This document shows positions 5,993 through 12,570 of a DNA stretch of 12,570 nucleotides, piece after piece. This DNA comes from an uncultured Dysosmobacter sp. GTDB taxonomy: Bacteria > Bacillota > Clostridia > Oscillospirales > Oscillospiraceae. The notes under the pieces are model-generated. The model worked only from the letters and a program-made list of their open reading frames with translations, had not been told where the DNA came from and ran no database searches. Made by a program: the position numbers and the translations under genes. The stretch is taken from assembly GCA_934597465.1 (NCBI GenBank), contig CAKTSC010000021.1, positions 1-12,570 on the forward strand. The letters are read 5' to 3'. Each line of letters opens with the position of its first letter. Positions within the stretch are counted from its first letter, which is position 1.

Positions 5993-7804
5993 TTACGAAT
6001 CCTCGTCCAGCTTGAGGACGGCCAGGAAGGCCTCGGTGGGCACCTGGACGGTGCCGAGGGAGCGCATCTTCTTCTTGCCCTCCTTCTGCTTTTCCAGCAG
6101 CTTCTTCTTCCGGGTGACGTCGCCGCCGTAGCACTTGGCGAGAACGTCCTTGCGCATGGCCTTCACCGTCTCCCGGGCGATGACCTTGCCGCCGATGGCG
6201 GCCTGGATGGGGATCTCAAAGAGCTGGCGGGGGATGTTCTCCTTCAGCTTCTCGCAGAGCCTGCGGGCCCGGGGGTAGGCCTTCTCCCGGTGGGCGATGA
6301 AGCTGAGGGCGTCCACCTGGTCGCCGTTCAAGAGGAGATCCACTTTCACCAGCTCGCTGGTGCGGTAGCCGGAGAGCTCATAGTCCAGGGAGGCATAGCC
6401 CTTGGTGTTGGCCTTCAGGGTGTCAAAGAAGTCGTAGATGATCTCGTTGAGCGGCATCTGGTAGTGGAGCTCCACCAGATGGGTGTCCAGATACTGCATA
6501 TCCTTGAACTCACCCCGGCGGTTCTGGCACATGGGCATGATGTTGCCCACGTACTCGTTGGGCGCGATGATGGAGACCTTCACATAGGGCTCCTCCGCGT
6601 GCTCGATGACGGCGGGGTCGGGGTAGTTGTGGGGGTTGTCCACCCGCACCATCTCGCCGTTGGTCTTGTAGACGTGGTAGATGACGGAGGGCAGGGTGGT
6701 GACGAGATCCAGGTCGAACTCCCGCTCCAGGCGTTCCTGGATGACCTCCATGTGGAGCATGCCCAAAAAGCCGCAGCGGAAGCCGAAGCCGAGAGCCACG
6801 GAGCTTTCCGGCTCGAAGCTCAAAGAGGCGTCGTTGAGCCGGAGCTTCTCCAGCGCGTCCCGCAGGTCGGGGTACTTGGAGCCGTCCTCCGTGTAGATGC
6901 CGCAGTAGACCATGGACTGCACCGGCCGGTAGCCCGGCAGGGGCTCGGCGGCGGGGGCGGCGGCGTCCGTGATGGTGTCACCCACCCGGGTATCCGCCAC
7001 GGTCTTGATGCTGGCCGTGAAATAGCCGACTTCCCCGGCCTCTAATTCCTGGCAGGGCTCGAGACCCAGGGGCAGCAGGTGCCCGCACTCCACGATGCTG
7101 TACTGGGCACCGGTGGCCATCAGGCGGATGGTCTGGCCCGTGCGGATGCGGCCCTCCTTGATCCGGAAGTAGACCACGACGCCCCGGTAGCTGTCATACT
7201 GGCTGTCGAAGATCAGGGCCTGGAGGGGGGCGTCGGGGTCGCCGGTGGGGGCGGGGACGTTGGCCACGATGTCCTCCAGCACGGCGTCGATGTTGATGCC
7301 CATCTTGGCGGAGATCTCCGGCGCGTCCATGGCGGGCAGGCCGATGATGTCCTCCACCTCCTGCTTGGCCTTGGCAACGTCCGCAGCGGGGAGGTCGATC
7401 TTGTTGAAGACCGGCAGGATCTCCAGCTCGTGCTCCATGGCGAGGTAGGTGTTGGCCAGGGTCTGGGCCTCCACGCCCTGGGTGGAATCCACCACCAGCA
7501 CCGCGCCCTCGCAGGCGGCCAGGGAGCGGGAGACCTCGTAGTTGAAGTCCACGTGGCCCGGGGTGTCGATGAGGTTCAGCTCATAGGTTTGGCCGTTCTG
7601 GGCCTGGTAGTTGAGCTTCACGGCCCGGGCCTTGATGGTGATGCCCCGCTCCCGCTCCAGATCCATGTTGTCCAGCAGCTGGGACTCCATCTCCCGGGCG
7701 GAGACGGCGTTGCACTTTTCCAGCAGCCGGTCAGCCAGGGTGGACTTGCCGTGGTCGATGTGGGCGATGATGGAGAAATTGCGGATATTGGCTTGCTTGC
7801 TCAT
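5993..7804 (-). CDS. lepA: Elongation factor 4 (LepA), translational GTPase
   Basis: EF4 is a ribosome-associated GTPase that acts on back-translocation or during initiation and ribosome assembly. Its in-cell role is still debated. The protein is full length at 603 aa. The G domain has HIDHGKST (15-22), the switch segment [17 protein letters not shown] and NKID. Domain II, the EF-G-like regions and the LepA-specific C-terminal domain follow. The end [19 protein letters not shown] ... is the conserved LepA tail. The start has GGAGGT 7 nt before the ATG. The 98 nt between the preceding gene's stop and lepA show no convincing terminator or promoter, so some transcription may come from the acyltransferase cassette upstream. 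lepA next to mnmE is not a universal order. The gene looks intact. Confidence 0.98.
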   Translation of the reverse strand: MSKQANIRNFSIIAHIDHGKSTLADRLLEKCNAVSAREMESQLLDNMDLERERGITIKARAVKLNYQAQNGQTYELNLIDTPGHVDFNYEVSRSLAACEGAVLVVDSTQGVEAQTLANTYLAMEHELEILPVFNKIDLPAADVAKAKQEVEDIIGLPAMDAPEISAKMGINIDAVLEDIVANVPAPTGDPDAPLQALIFDSQYDSYRGVVVYFRIKEGRIRTGQTIRLMATGAQYSIVECGHLLPLGLEPCQELEAGEVGYFTASIKTVADTRVGDTITDAAAPAAEPLPGYRPVQSMVYCGIYTEDGSKYPDLRDALEKLRLNDASLSFEPESSVALGFGFRCGFLGMLHMEVIQERLEREFDLDLVTTLPSVIYHVYKTNGEMVRVDNPHNYPDPAVIEHAEEPYVKVSIIAPNEYVGNIMPMCQNRRGEFKDMQYLDTHLVELHYQMPLNEIIYDFFDTLKANTKGYASLDYELSGYRTSELVKVDLLLNGDQVDALSFIAHREKAYPRARRLCEKLKENIPRQLFEIPIQAAIGGKVIARETVKAMRKDVLAKCYGGDVTRKKKLLEKQKEGKKKMRSLGTVQVPTEAFLAVLKLDEDS

Positions 7805-7903
7805 AGGCGTTACCTCCGGATGGGGAGTGGATTTACGATAAGTTGCAGGATCGAGAACGGGGAATGGGGGACGGCCGGCGGCTGAGACCGCGGCGGGGGA
7901 GGC

Positions 7904-8974
7904 TCAGTTGGTGTGGAACTGCCACCAGTAGTGCATATCCCAGTACTTCTCGTAGTCATAGTGCAGGGCGAAGTCCTGCCAGCCGGTCAGGGCGGAGAGG
8001 TAGGTCTCCGCTGTCAGCTCGTAGGTTCCGGCGGCGATCTCGCGGAGCACCGTGTCGGCGGTATCGGGGGAGTAGTGGATGTGGTCGGCGTAGTTGTCCA
8101 GCTGCTCCACGATGTCCCGGTCAAGGGCCGGGGCGTGGATGCGGACGTTGCCCAGGGGCAGCAGGGTCTCGCAGGTCTGGATCATGGCGGAGATCACGGC
8201 CTCCGTCTTCCCCTGGCGCTGGTACCTGTCCCAGGCCAGCATGCTGTACGGCGGGAAGAAGACGTCGAACTCCGTCTCCGGGTGCTCCCGGGCCCAGGCG
8301 GCGATGACGGCGGCGTTTGCCGCCGCGTTCTCCCGGAAGCTGTCCGCCGGGAGGGGGGCGTCCGCCGGGTCGGGGCGGGTGTAGTTCTCCAGGGCCGTCA
8401 TGTGGTTCCACCAGATGCCCGTCTGCCAGGTGAAGCCCTCGTCCAGGGTCTGGGCCTTGCCCCAGCCCACGGCCAGACGGGTGTAGATACTGTAGTAGAG
8501 CATATCCTTATTGAGGAGGTATTGCAGGTCATTGACGGGGTTGGCGTCGTAGAGGTAGCCGGGCATGGTGCCGCTGAGGCCGCTCTCGTCCCGGATGAGG
8601 ATGTTGGGATCCAGGCCGAAGACCACCCGCTCCGGCGACTGGCAGCGGAAGATGGCGTCCACCGCCTGGTCGAACTCGCTGAGATAGCCGTCCGGCAGGA
8701 CGATCCGCAGGCCCCGGCCGCCGAAGGCGGCCTCGATGCTGCTTTTACGCATGTTGTTGGTGAGGGAGGTGCCCAGCACCACCGTGTCCGCCGGGACGTT
8801 GCGGATGAGCCCGGCGCTCTGGCAGCGCTCGTTGAAGAAGACGGTCTCGCCCTCCGGCGGCAGCCGGTAGTAGAAGGCGGGATCGCAGAGGTAGACCGTG
8901 GCGGCGGCCGCCGCCAGCAGCAGCGCCAGCGCCGCCAGGAAGCCGCGGCACCAGCGGCGAAGGGAACGTTCCAT
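7904..8974 (-). CDS. Membrane-anchored SGNH-like partner of the MBOAT acyltransferase
   Basis: A 356-aa protein with a basic start and one hydrophobic segment (11-29), so probably anchored with the rest outside the cell. VVLGTSLTNNM (65-75) places Ser70 in a GxSxxxN-like block. DNYADHIHYS (293-302) gives a DxxH-like pair, Asp297 and His300. These are the expected ends of an SGNH/GDSL-type catalytic triad as in AlgJ/AlgX and DltD-type partners. FFPPYS (239-244) and LDPN (121-124) are also typical of this group. The gene starts 8 nt after the MBOAT stop, and its AGGAGG overlaps that stop codon, so the two are coupled. By analogy it would take acyl groups exported by the MBOAT protein and place them on a glycan or polymer, or remove them. 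I do not recognise a named orthologue and the substrate is unknown. Confidence 0.75.
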   Translation of the reverse strand: MERSLRRWCRGFLAALALLLAAAAATVYLCDPAFYYRLPPEGETVFFNERCQSAGLIRNVPADTVVLGTSLTNNMRKSSIEAAFGGRGLRIVLPDGYLSEFDQAVDAIFRCQSPERVVFGLDPNILIRDESGLSGTMPGYLYDANPVNDLQYLLNKDMLYYSIYTRLAVGWGKAQTLDEGFTWQTGIWWNHMTALENYTRPDPADAPLPADSFRENAAANAAVIAAWAREHPETEFDVFFPPYSMLAWDRYQRQGKTEAVISAMIQTCETLLPLGNVRIHAPALDRDIVEQLDNYADHIHYSPDTADTVLREIAAGTYELTAETYLSALTGWQDFALHYDYEKYWDMHYWWQFHTN

Positions 8975-8982
8975 AGGGCCTC

Positions 8983-10404
8983 CTAGAAATTACTGTAAAG
9001 GAAGTTGCCCACCCCGGTGAAGCTGAGAATGGCCCAGGCGCTGCCCAGACTCAGCAGCAGCGCCCGCCAGAGGGTGGGGCGGAAGGTATCCATCCGGCGG
9101 ATGGTGTTGCCCGGCAGCAGGGCGGCCACCGTGCCCGCCAGAAACAGCAGGCCCAGCTTCAGCCGGTTGAGCCAGGGCTCCAGCGCCGGCAGGAGAATGG
9201 CGACGGCGGCGCCCTCCCGGCGGAAGAGGTTATCCACCAGCCAGTCCTCCGGTTTCAGGATGCCGCCGGTAAGGGCCTGACGCAGCAGCGCCAGGGCGGA
9301 GGGGACATCCGGCGCCCGGAAGAAGACCCAGGCAAGGTTCACGAAGGCGAAGGTCAGCGCCCAGCGCAGGAAGGCCGGGAGACGATCCCGCCTCCCGCCC
9401 CAGAGCCGCTCCGTCACCTGGGCCAGGCCGTGGAGCGCGCCCCAGAGGAGGAACGTCCAGCCCGCCCCGTGCCAGAAGCCGCTGAGGAGGAAGACCAGCA
9501 GGATATTAAGGTACGTCCGCCCGGGGCCCTTCCGGCTGCCGCCCAGGGGGAAGTAGACGCACTGGCGCAGGAAGCTGGTGAGGGTCATGTGCCAGCGCTT
9601 CCAGAACTCCGTCACCGAGAGGGAGAGATAGGGGGAGTCAAAGTTCACCGGCAGGCGGATGCCCAGGAGCCGGGCACAGCCCGCCGCCATGTCGCAGTAG
9701 CCGGAGAAATCAAAGTAGAGCTGCAGGGTGTAGCCCAGGATCACAAACCACGCGGAAACGGCGCTGAGCTCCGTCAGGTGCTCCCAGCCGTTGCCCACCA
9801 CGACCCCGAAGGGATCCGCCAGCAGCATCTTTTTGCACAGGCCACAGCCAAGGGCGTAGAGCCCGGCGGCGCAGTCCCGGCCATCCGGGCGCAGGAAGCG
9901 CTCCCCGGTGAGCTGGGGGAGGAAGGCCTCCGGCTTCAGGATGGGCCCGGAGCTGAGGGTGGGGAAGAAGAAGCTGTAAAGAAGGAAGTCCGGCAGGGAG
10001 GCCGCCGGGGCCGTTTCGCCGCGATGGCACTCCTTTAAATACCAGAGCTGCTGGAAGGTGAAGAAGCTCAGCCCCAGGGGCACGAAGGGAACGGCTACCG
10101 CCCCGCCCGTGAGGAAGCCCAGGTACTTGAAGGCCAGCAGCACCAGGATATGGTAGCCCATGGCGGCGGGGAAGAGCCGCCGTCCGCCCTTGGCCCCGGG
10201 AGCGAGCCGGGGCGCGGCGAGGTAGCTCACCGCCGTGCCCAGGGCCAGCACGGCGAAGCCCCGCCAGCCGGACTGGGCGCAGAAGTAGAGGCAGCAGAGC
10301 AGCAGCGCCGTCTTTCCGGCGGAGAGACGCATCCGGCCGAGGCCCCGGCTCAGGAGCACGGCGGCGGCCAGGAACGCCAGGAAGGCCAGGGATTGAAAGC
10401 TCAT
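8983..10404 (-). CDS. MBOAT-family membrane O-acyltransferase (AlgI-like)
   Basis: A polytopic membrane protein of 473 aa with roughly ten hydrophobic segments. AlgI-like MBOAT proteins move acetyl or other acyl groups across the membrane for transfer to exopolysaccharide, peptidoglycan or teichoic acid. Family motifs appear in order: GLSFFTFQ (111-118), QLYFDFSGYCDMA (228-240), EFWKRWHMTLTSFLRQ (266-281), VYFPLGG (283-289) and the histidine motif FWHGAGWTFLLWGALHG (310-326), with His312 and His325. The start overlaps the operon closely: one base separates it from the stop of the XRE gene, and a GGAG lies inside that gene's last codons. The next gene encodes an SGNH-like partner, which is the classic pairing. 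No glycosyltransferase or polymer gene is in the window, so the target cannot be named. Confidence 0.93.
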   Translation of the reverse strand: MSFQSLAFLAFLAAAVLLSRGLGRMRLSAGKTALLLCCLYFCAQSGWRGFAVLALGTAVSYLAAPRLAPGAKGGRRLFPAAMGYHILVLLAFKYLGFLTGGAVAVPFVPLGLSFFTFQQLWYLKECHRGETAPAASLPDFLLYSFFFPTLSSGPILKPEAFLPQLTGERFLRPDGRDCAAGLYALGCGLCKKMLLADPFGVVVGNGWEHLTELSAVSAWFVILGYTLQLYFDFSGYCDMAAGCARLLGIRLPVNFDSPYLSLSVTEFWKRWHMTLTSFLRQCVYFPLGGSRKGPGRTYLNILLVFLLSGFWHGAGWTFLLWGALHGLAQVTERLWGGRRDRLPAFLRWALTFAFVNLAWVFFRAPDVPSALALLRQALTGGILKPEDWLVDNLFRREGAAVAILLPALEPWLNRLKLGLLFLAGTVAALLPGNTIRRMDTFRPTLWRALLLSLGSAWAILSFTGVGNFLYSNF

Positions 10405-10405
10405 C

Positions 10406-11089
10406 TCAGCGCTCCGTCAGGCCGCTGAGACGGCTGTCCGCCCCGTGGAGCACCTGGGTGACGCTCTGGCTGCGGCCCGGGAAGGCCTGGGCCAGGCCCG
10501 CGTCCGTGAGATCCGGGAACTCCGCCTTGTCCTCCCGCAGCTGCCGGAGGGCCCGGGCGTACTTGGCCTCGCTGAGGGCCATGTCTGCCGGGGCGATGCC
10601 GCCGGCGAAGGTCTCCGCCTCCAGGTTGAACCAGGCTTCGTTGCCCCCCGCCGTCCGGTAAAGGCGGCGGTAGAGGGTGTAGACGGCGGTGCCGAGATAG
10701 GCCGCCGCCGCGTGGATGGCGTCCTTGCTGCCGAGCTTGCCCAGAAGCTCGAAGAGCACGCCCTCCGCCCCGGCCAGGAGCTTGGCGTTCAGCAGCGCCA
10801 GGACGCTCCCCCGCAGGACGCTGCCCTGGTCGGCGGCGTTCAGCACGTCCTCCTCCGAGAGCATGGCTCCGTCCCGGGACAGGGTGCGCCCCAGGATGAA
10901 ATCCGCGGAGACATGGTAGTAGTCGCAGGCCTTCACCACGAAGGCCAGGCCCGGCTCCCGCACGCCGTTTTCATAGTGGCTGAGGAGTGCCTGGGAGATG
11001 CCGAGATCCTTGGCGGCGGTTCGCTGGCTGACGCCGCGCTCCTGCCGGAGCAGCGCCAGCTTCGCCGAAAATTCAGAGCTGGAAGCCAT
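10406..11089 (-). CDS. XRE-family transcriptional regulator with unassigned C-terminal domain
   Basis: A 227-aa protein. Residues 7-69 are a Cro/C1-type helix-turn-helix: FSAKLALLRQERGVSQ, then AAKDLGISQALLSHYENG (25-42) with the recognition helix, and the conserved PGLAFVVKACDYYHVSADFILGRT ending. Residues about 78-227 are mostly helical (FELLGKLGSKDAIHAAAAYL, YTLYRRLYR, LSEAKYARALRQLRE). I cannot assign them to a family. They may dimerise or sense a ligand. The ATG has AAGGAG 7 nt upstream. It is the first gene of a tight unit with the MBOAT and SGNH-like genes, so it probably controls their promoter and its own. Whether it represses or activates cannot be told from sequence. Confidence 0.88.
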   Translation of the reverse strand: MASSSEFSAKLALLRQERGVSQRTAAKDLGISQALLSHYENGVREPGLAFVVKACDYYHVSADFILGRTLSRDGAMLSEEDVLNAADQGSVLRGSVLALLNAKLLAGAEGVLFELLGKLGSKDAIHAAAAYLGTAVYTLYRRLYRTAGGNEAWFNLEAETFAGGIAPADMALSEAKYARALRQLREDKAEFPDLTDAGLAQAFPGRSQSVTQVLHGADSRLSGLTER

Positions 11090-11157
11090 TGTTTCTCTCC
11101 TTCATCACCGCCGGGGGCGGCGTCTGTCATACCGCCGGGCCCCGGCCGCGGCGGAAA

Positions 11158-11199
11158 ATACGCACCGTATAGCTTACCAGAAATGTTACGAAATGTAAA
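11158..11199 (-). promoter_or_regulatory. Candidate promoter and operator for the XRE-MBOAT-SGNH unit
   Basis: In an AT-rich patch upstream of the XRE gene, the minus strand has TTTACA (11194-11199), a 17-bp spacer and a weak -10, TAAGCT (11171-11176). Directly next to the -10 is an inverted repeat ATACG-CAC-CGTAT (11158-11170). The -35 side carries a direct repeat, GAAATGT twice with a 3-nt gap (11180-11196 on the plus strand). Either could be where an XRE protein binds. The placement is suggestive, the repeats are short, and the promoter is only moderate. Confidence 0.4.
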
Positions 11200-11259
11200 G
11201 GGGATTTCCCGCCGCCCCGGCGGGGAGGGGGGATGCCCCGGCAAAGCCGCCGGGCCTGC

Positions 11260-11288
11260 TTGACAAACGGGGGAAAAGGCGCTAGAAT
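11260..11288 (+). promoter_or_regulatory. Sigma-A promoter of the T-box-ileS transcript
   Basis: Consensus TTGACA (11260-11265), a 17-bp spacer and TAGAAT (11283-11288). Transcription would begin near 11295, just in front of the T-box leader. It is divergent from the XRE promoter, with about 60 nt between the two -35 elements. Confidence 0.9.
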
Positions 11289-11294
11289 AGGCCA

Positions 11295-11591
11295 AAATGG
11301 CTTCATATCGGCTGGGAGGCTTCCTTCCGGCCGGGAAAAGGCGCGGAACAGGACAGGATCTCCGCCCGGAAACCCCTTCAGAGAGCCGCCGGTCTGGTGC
11401 GAGGCGGCGGGGCGGGGCGCGGGATCATCCCCTGGGAGCTGCCGCCCCAACGCCCCCCGGGGGCCAGTAGGCGCGGACGGGTGATGCCCGCTATCGCATC
11501 GTCGAGGGGCCGTGTTTCACGGCAACGAGAGTGGTACCGCAGAGTGCTTTGGGCGCTTTGTCTCTTGAGAAAGAGGCAAAGCGTCTTTTTT
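11295..11591 (+). promoter_or_regulatory. Isoleucine T-box leader (tRNA-Ile sensing)
   Basis: A transcriptional T-box: uncharged tRNA-Ile binds the nascent leader, stabilises an antiterminator and lets RNA polymerase enter the downstream genes. The core AGAGTGGTACCGC (11528-11540) matches the T-box consensus. Its TGGT would pair with the tRNA end ACCA, so it fits A73 of tRNA-Ile. The Stem I top is seen as CAGAGAGCCGCC with a 12-nt loop (GGTCTGGTGCGA) and closing GGCGGC (11379-11408), the normal AG-bulge and distal loop. The best specifier is ATC (11424-11426) in GGGATCATCCCC, an isoleucine codon, which agrees with ileS downstream. The terminator at 11554-11591 ends the leader. The lower part of Stem I is too GC-rich for me to fold by eye. 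Low isoleucyl-tRNA charging should raise expression of both following genes. Confidence 0.92.
11554..11591 (+). terminator. T-box regulated terminator
   Basis: A 13-bp stem with one G-U pair (CGCTTTGTCTCTT with AAGAGGCAAAGCG) has a GAGA loop and is followed by TCTTTTTT. The 5' arm holds TCTC, which can instead pair with GAGA next to the T-box core (11527-11530). That is the expected switch between terminator and antiterminator. Confidence 0.92.
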
Positions 11592-11622
11592 GATCCCCAT
11601 TTTTCAAAAGGAGGACAAACCC

Positions 11623-11907
11623 ATGGAGGAGAGCCGCAACTGTCCCTACTGCGGGAAGGAAATGAGGAAGGGCAAGCTCAGCGCCGGAGGCCGCCGGATC
11701 TTCTGGACGCGCCGGGCCATGAAGCTTACCAGCATGGCCCGGATGGGGGATATCCCCATGTCTCCGGACTACTGGCACGGCAACGTGGAGAACGCCTACC
11801 TCTGCGCAGGCTGCAAGAAGGTGGTGGTGGATGTCCAGACCCCCATCAAGCTGGTGACGGTGGAGCCCAACGGCGACATCCACGATTACCGCGAGGACGA
11901 AGCGTAA
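11623..11907 (+). CDS. Small zinc-ribbon protein, PF20097/DUF6487-like
   Basis: A 94-aa protein whose function I do not know. Two CxxC pairs, CPYCGKEM (7-14) and CAGCKK (61-66), make a likely zinc ribbon. The arrangement CPYCGKEMRKGKL ... W ... CxxCKKVV fits the short PF20097 (DUF6487) proteins common in Clostridia. The middle part (24-60) is rich in Arg, Met and aromatic residues and the tail is acidic. No membrane segment is present. The frame opens at 11590, but the start at 11623 has AAAGGAGG 8 nt before it and lies after the T-box terminator, so the shorter protein is right. It is the first gene behind the isoleucine T-box, with ileS 34 nt downstream, so isoleucine starvation should induce it together with ileS. 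A role linked to translation is possible but unproven. Confidence 0.8.
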   Translation: MEESRNCPYCGKEMRKGKLSAGGRRIFWTRRAMKLTSMARMGDIPMSPDYWHGNVENAYLCAGCKKVVVDVQTPIKLVTVEPNGDIHDYREDEA

Positions 11908-11941
11908 ATCACCGATCGGATTCGGATACAAGGAGGATACT

Positions 11942-12570
11942 ATGGATTACAACAAGACCATCTGTCTCCCGAAGACAGACTTCCCCATGCGGGCGGGCCT
12001 GCCCAAGCGGGAGCCGGAGATGCTCAAGCGCTGGGAGGCCATGGATCTCTACCATGAGCTTCTCAAAAAGAACGAGGGCAAGCCCCGCTTCTCCCTCCAC
12101 GACGGCCCTCCCTTCTCCAACGGCGGGCTGCACATGGGCCACGCCCTCAATAAGTCCCTGAAGGACATCATCGTCCGCTCCTACGCCATGCGGGGCCGCT
12201 ACACCCCCTATATCCCCGGCTGGGACAACCACGGCATGCCCATCGAGAGCGCCATCATCAAGGAGCAGAAGCTCAACCGCAAGGCCATGAGCGTCGCGGA
12301 CTTCCGCACCGCCTGCCACGCCTACGCCGAGAAGTACATCGGCATCCAGATGGCGGGCTTTCAGCGCCTGGGCGTCGTGGGCGACTGGAAGCATCCCTAC
12401 AAGACCATGAACCCCAGCTTCGAGGCCGAGGAGGTCAAGGTCTTCGGTGAGATGTACAAGAAGGGCTACATCTACAAGGGCCTCAAGCCCGTCTACTGGT
12501 GCTATCACGACGAGACCGCCCTGGCCGAGGCCGAGATCGAGTATCAGGACGACCCCTGCACCACCGTCTA
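11942..12570 (+). CDS. ileS: Isoleucyl-tRNA synthetase, N-terminal part
   Basis: IleRS attaches isoleucine to tRNA-Ile in the cytoplasm. Only the first 209 codons are inside the window. The N-terminus (LPKTDFPMRAGLPKREPEML, 9-28) is typical of IleRS and rules out ValRS. The class I signature is HMGH (64-67) in DGPPFSNGGLHMGHALNK. The GWDNHGMPIE segment (93-102) takes the place of the usual GWDxHGLPIE. KPVYWCYHDETALAEAEIEY (182-201) leads towards the editing domain, which is cut off. The start has AAGGAGG 5 nt upstream. The gene lies 34 nt after the zinc-ribbon gene with no terminator between, so both follow the isoleucine T-box. The gene looks intact as far as it goes. Confidence 0.97.
   Translation, partial: MDYNKTICLPKTDFPMRAGLPKREPEMLKRWEAMDLYHELLKKNEGKPRFSLHDGPPFSNGGLHMGHALNKSLKDIIVRSYAMRGRYTPYIPGWDNHGMPIESAIIKEQKLNRKAMSVADFRTACHAYAEKYIGIQMAGFQRLGVVGDWKHPYKTMNPSFEAEEVKVFGEMYKKGYIYKGLKPVYWCYHDETALAEAEIEYQDDPCTTV

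Noticed and set aside
3884..7045. A 1053-codon open frame on the plus strand opposite the DUF1836, mnmE and lepA genes
   Set aside because: It is antisense to well-recognised genes, shows no family motif and is Gly/Gly-Ala/Gln/His-rich. Long antisense frames are expected at this GC content.
7805..7903. A promoter or terminator between the SGNH-like gene and lepA
   Set aside because: TATCGT and TAAATC resemble -10 elements only loosely and no -35 fits. The GC repeats have no T-run. I see nothing supportable in this 98-nt gap.
7079..8986. Two long plus-strand frames (7079-7885 and 7913-8986) opposite lepA and the SGNH-like gene
   Set aside because: They are mirror frames of clear minus-strand genes, with no ribosome binding site or domain.
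11107..11139. A direct repeat ACCGCCGGG at 24-nt distance upstream of the XRE gene
   Set aside because: It is pure GC and such words recur by chance throughout the window.
11204..11211. An NBS-like half site ATTTCCCG that Noc might bind
   Set aside because: The second half of the palindrome is absent (GCCGCC follows), so a chance match is likely.
11511..11526. A parS-like half site TGTTTCACG
   Set aside because: Only the first half matches the parS palindrome. It forms a small hairpin (CCGTG TTT CACGG) inside the T-box leader, which explains it.

Overview
The window is GC-rich, densely coded bacterial chromosome. Good AGGAGG-type ribosome binding sites, a T-box leader in front of ileS, a Noc-type ParB paralogue and a DUF1836 protein all point to a Firmicute. 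I infer a high-GC member of the Clostridia, perhaps Oscillospiraceae-like. No marker here fixes the genus. I see no rRNA, tRNA, CRISPR array, insertion sequence or phage gene.

Layout. Everything from 1 to 11089 that I accept as coding lies on the minus strand, so it reads from right to left. (a) Right to left, 11089-7904 holds a cassette of an XRE-type regulator, an MBOAT O-acyltransferase and an SGNH-like membrane-anchored partner. The junctions are 1 and 8 nt, so it looks like one transcript for O-acylation of an exported or envelope glycan. (b) 7804-4562 holds lepA (EF4) and mnmE, separated by a hairpin and closed by a strong terminator (4511-4544). (c) A near-consensus promoter (4448-4476) drives a DUF1836 protein and a DegV-family fatty-acid-binding protein that overlap by 1 nt, ending at a strong terminator (2872-2904). 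(d) prmA (L11 methyltransferase) follows with no obvious promoter and has its own terminator (1860-1884). (e) A noc-like parB paralogue and (f) a VanW/YoaR-type membrane protein cut by the left edge each have a candidate extended -10 promoter.

The one long stretch without a protein gene is 11090-11622. It holds a weak candidate promoter and operator for the XRE gene on the minus strand. On the plus strand it holds a consensus sigma-A promoter and a complete isoleucine T-box leader. The T-box controls a two-gene plus-strand unit: a 94-aa zinc-ribbon protein (PF20097/DUF6487-like) and then ileS, which runs off the right edge.

Most genes are housekeeping: tRNA modification, translation factors, ribosomal protein methylation, tRNA charging and chromosome biology. 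The parts that stand out are the regulator-linked acyltransferase cassette between lepA and ileS, the unknown zinc-ribbon gene under isoleucine T-box control, the Noc-type DNA-recognition residues in the ParB-like protein, and two mutually exclusive hairpins between lepA and mnmE. I do not see a clearly new multi-gene defence or mobile system.
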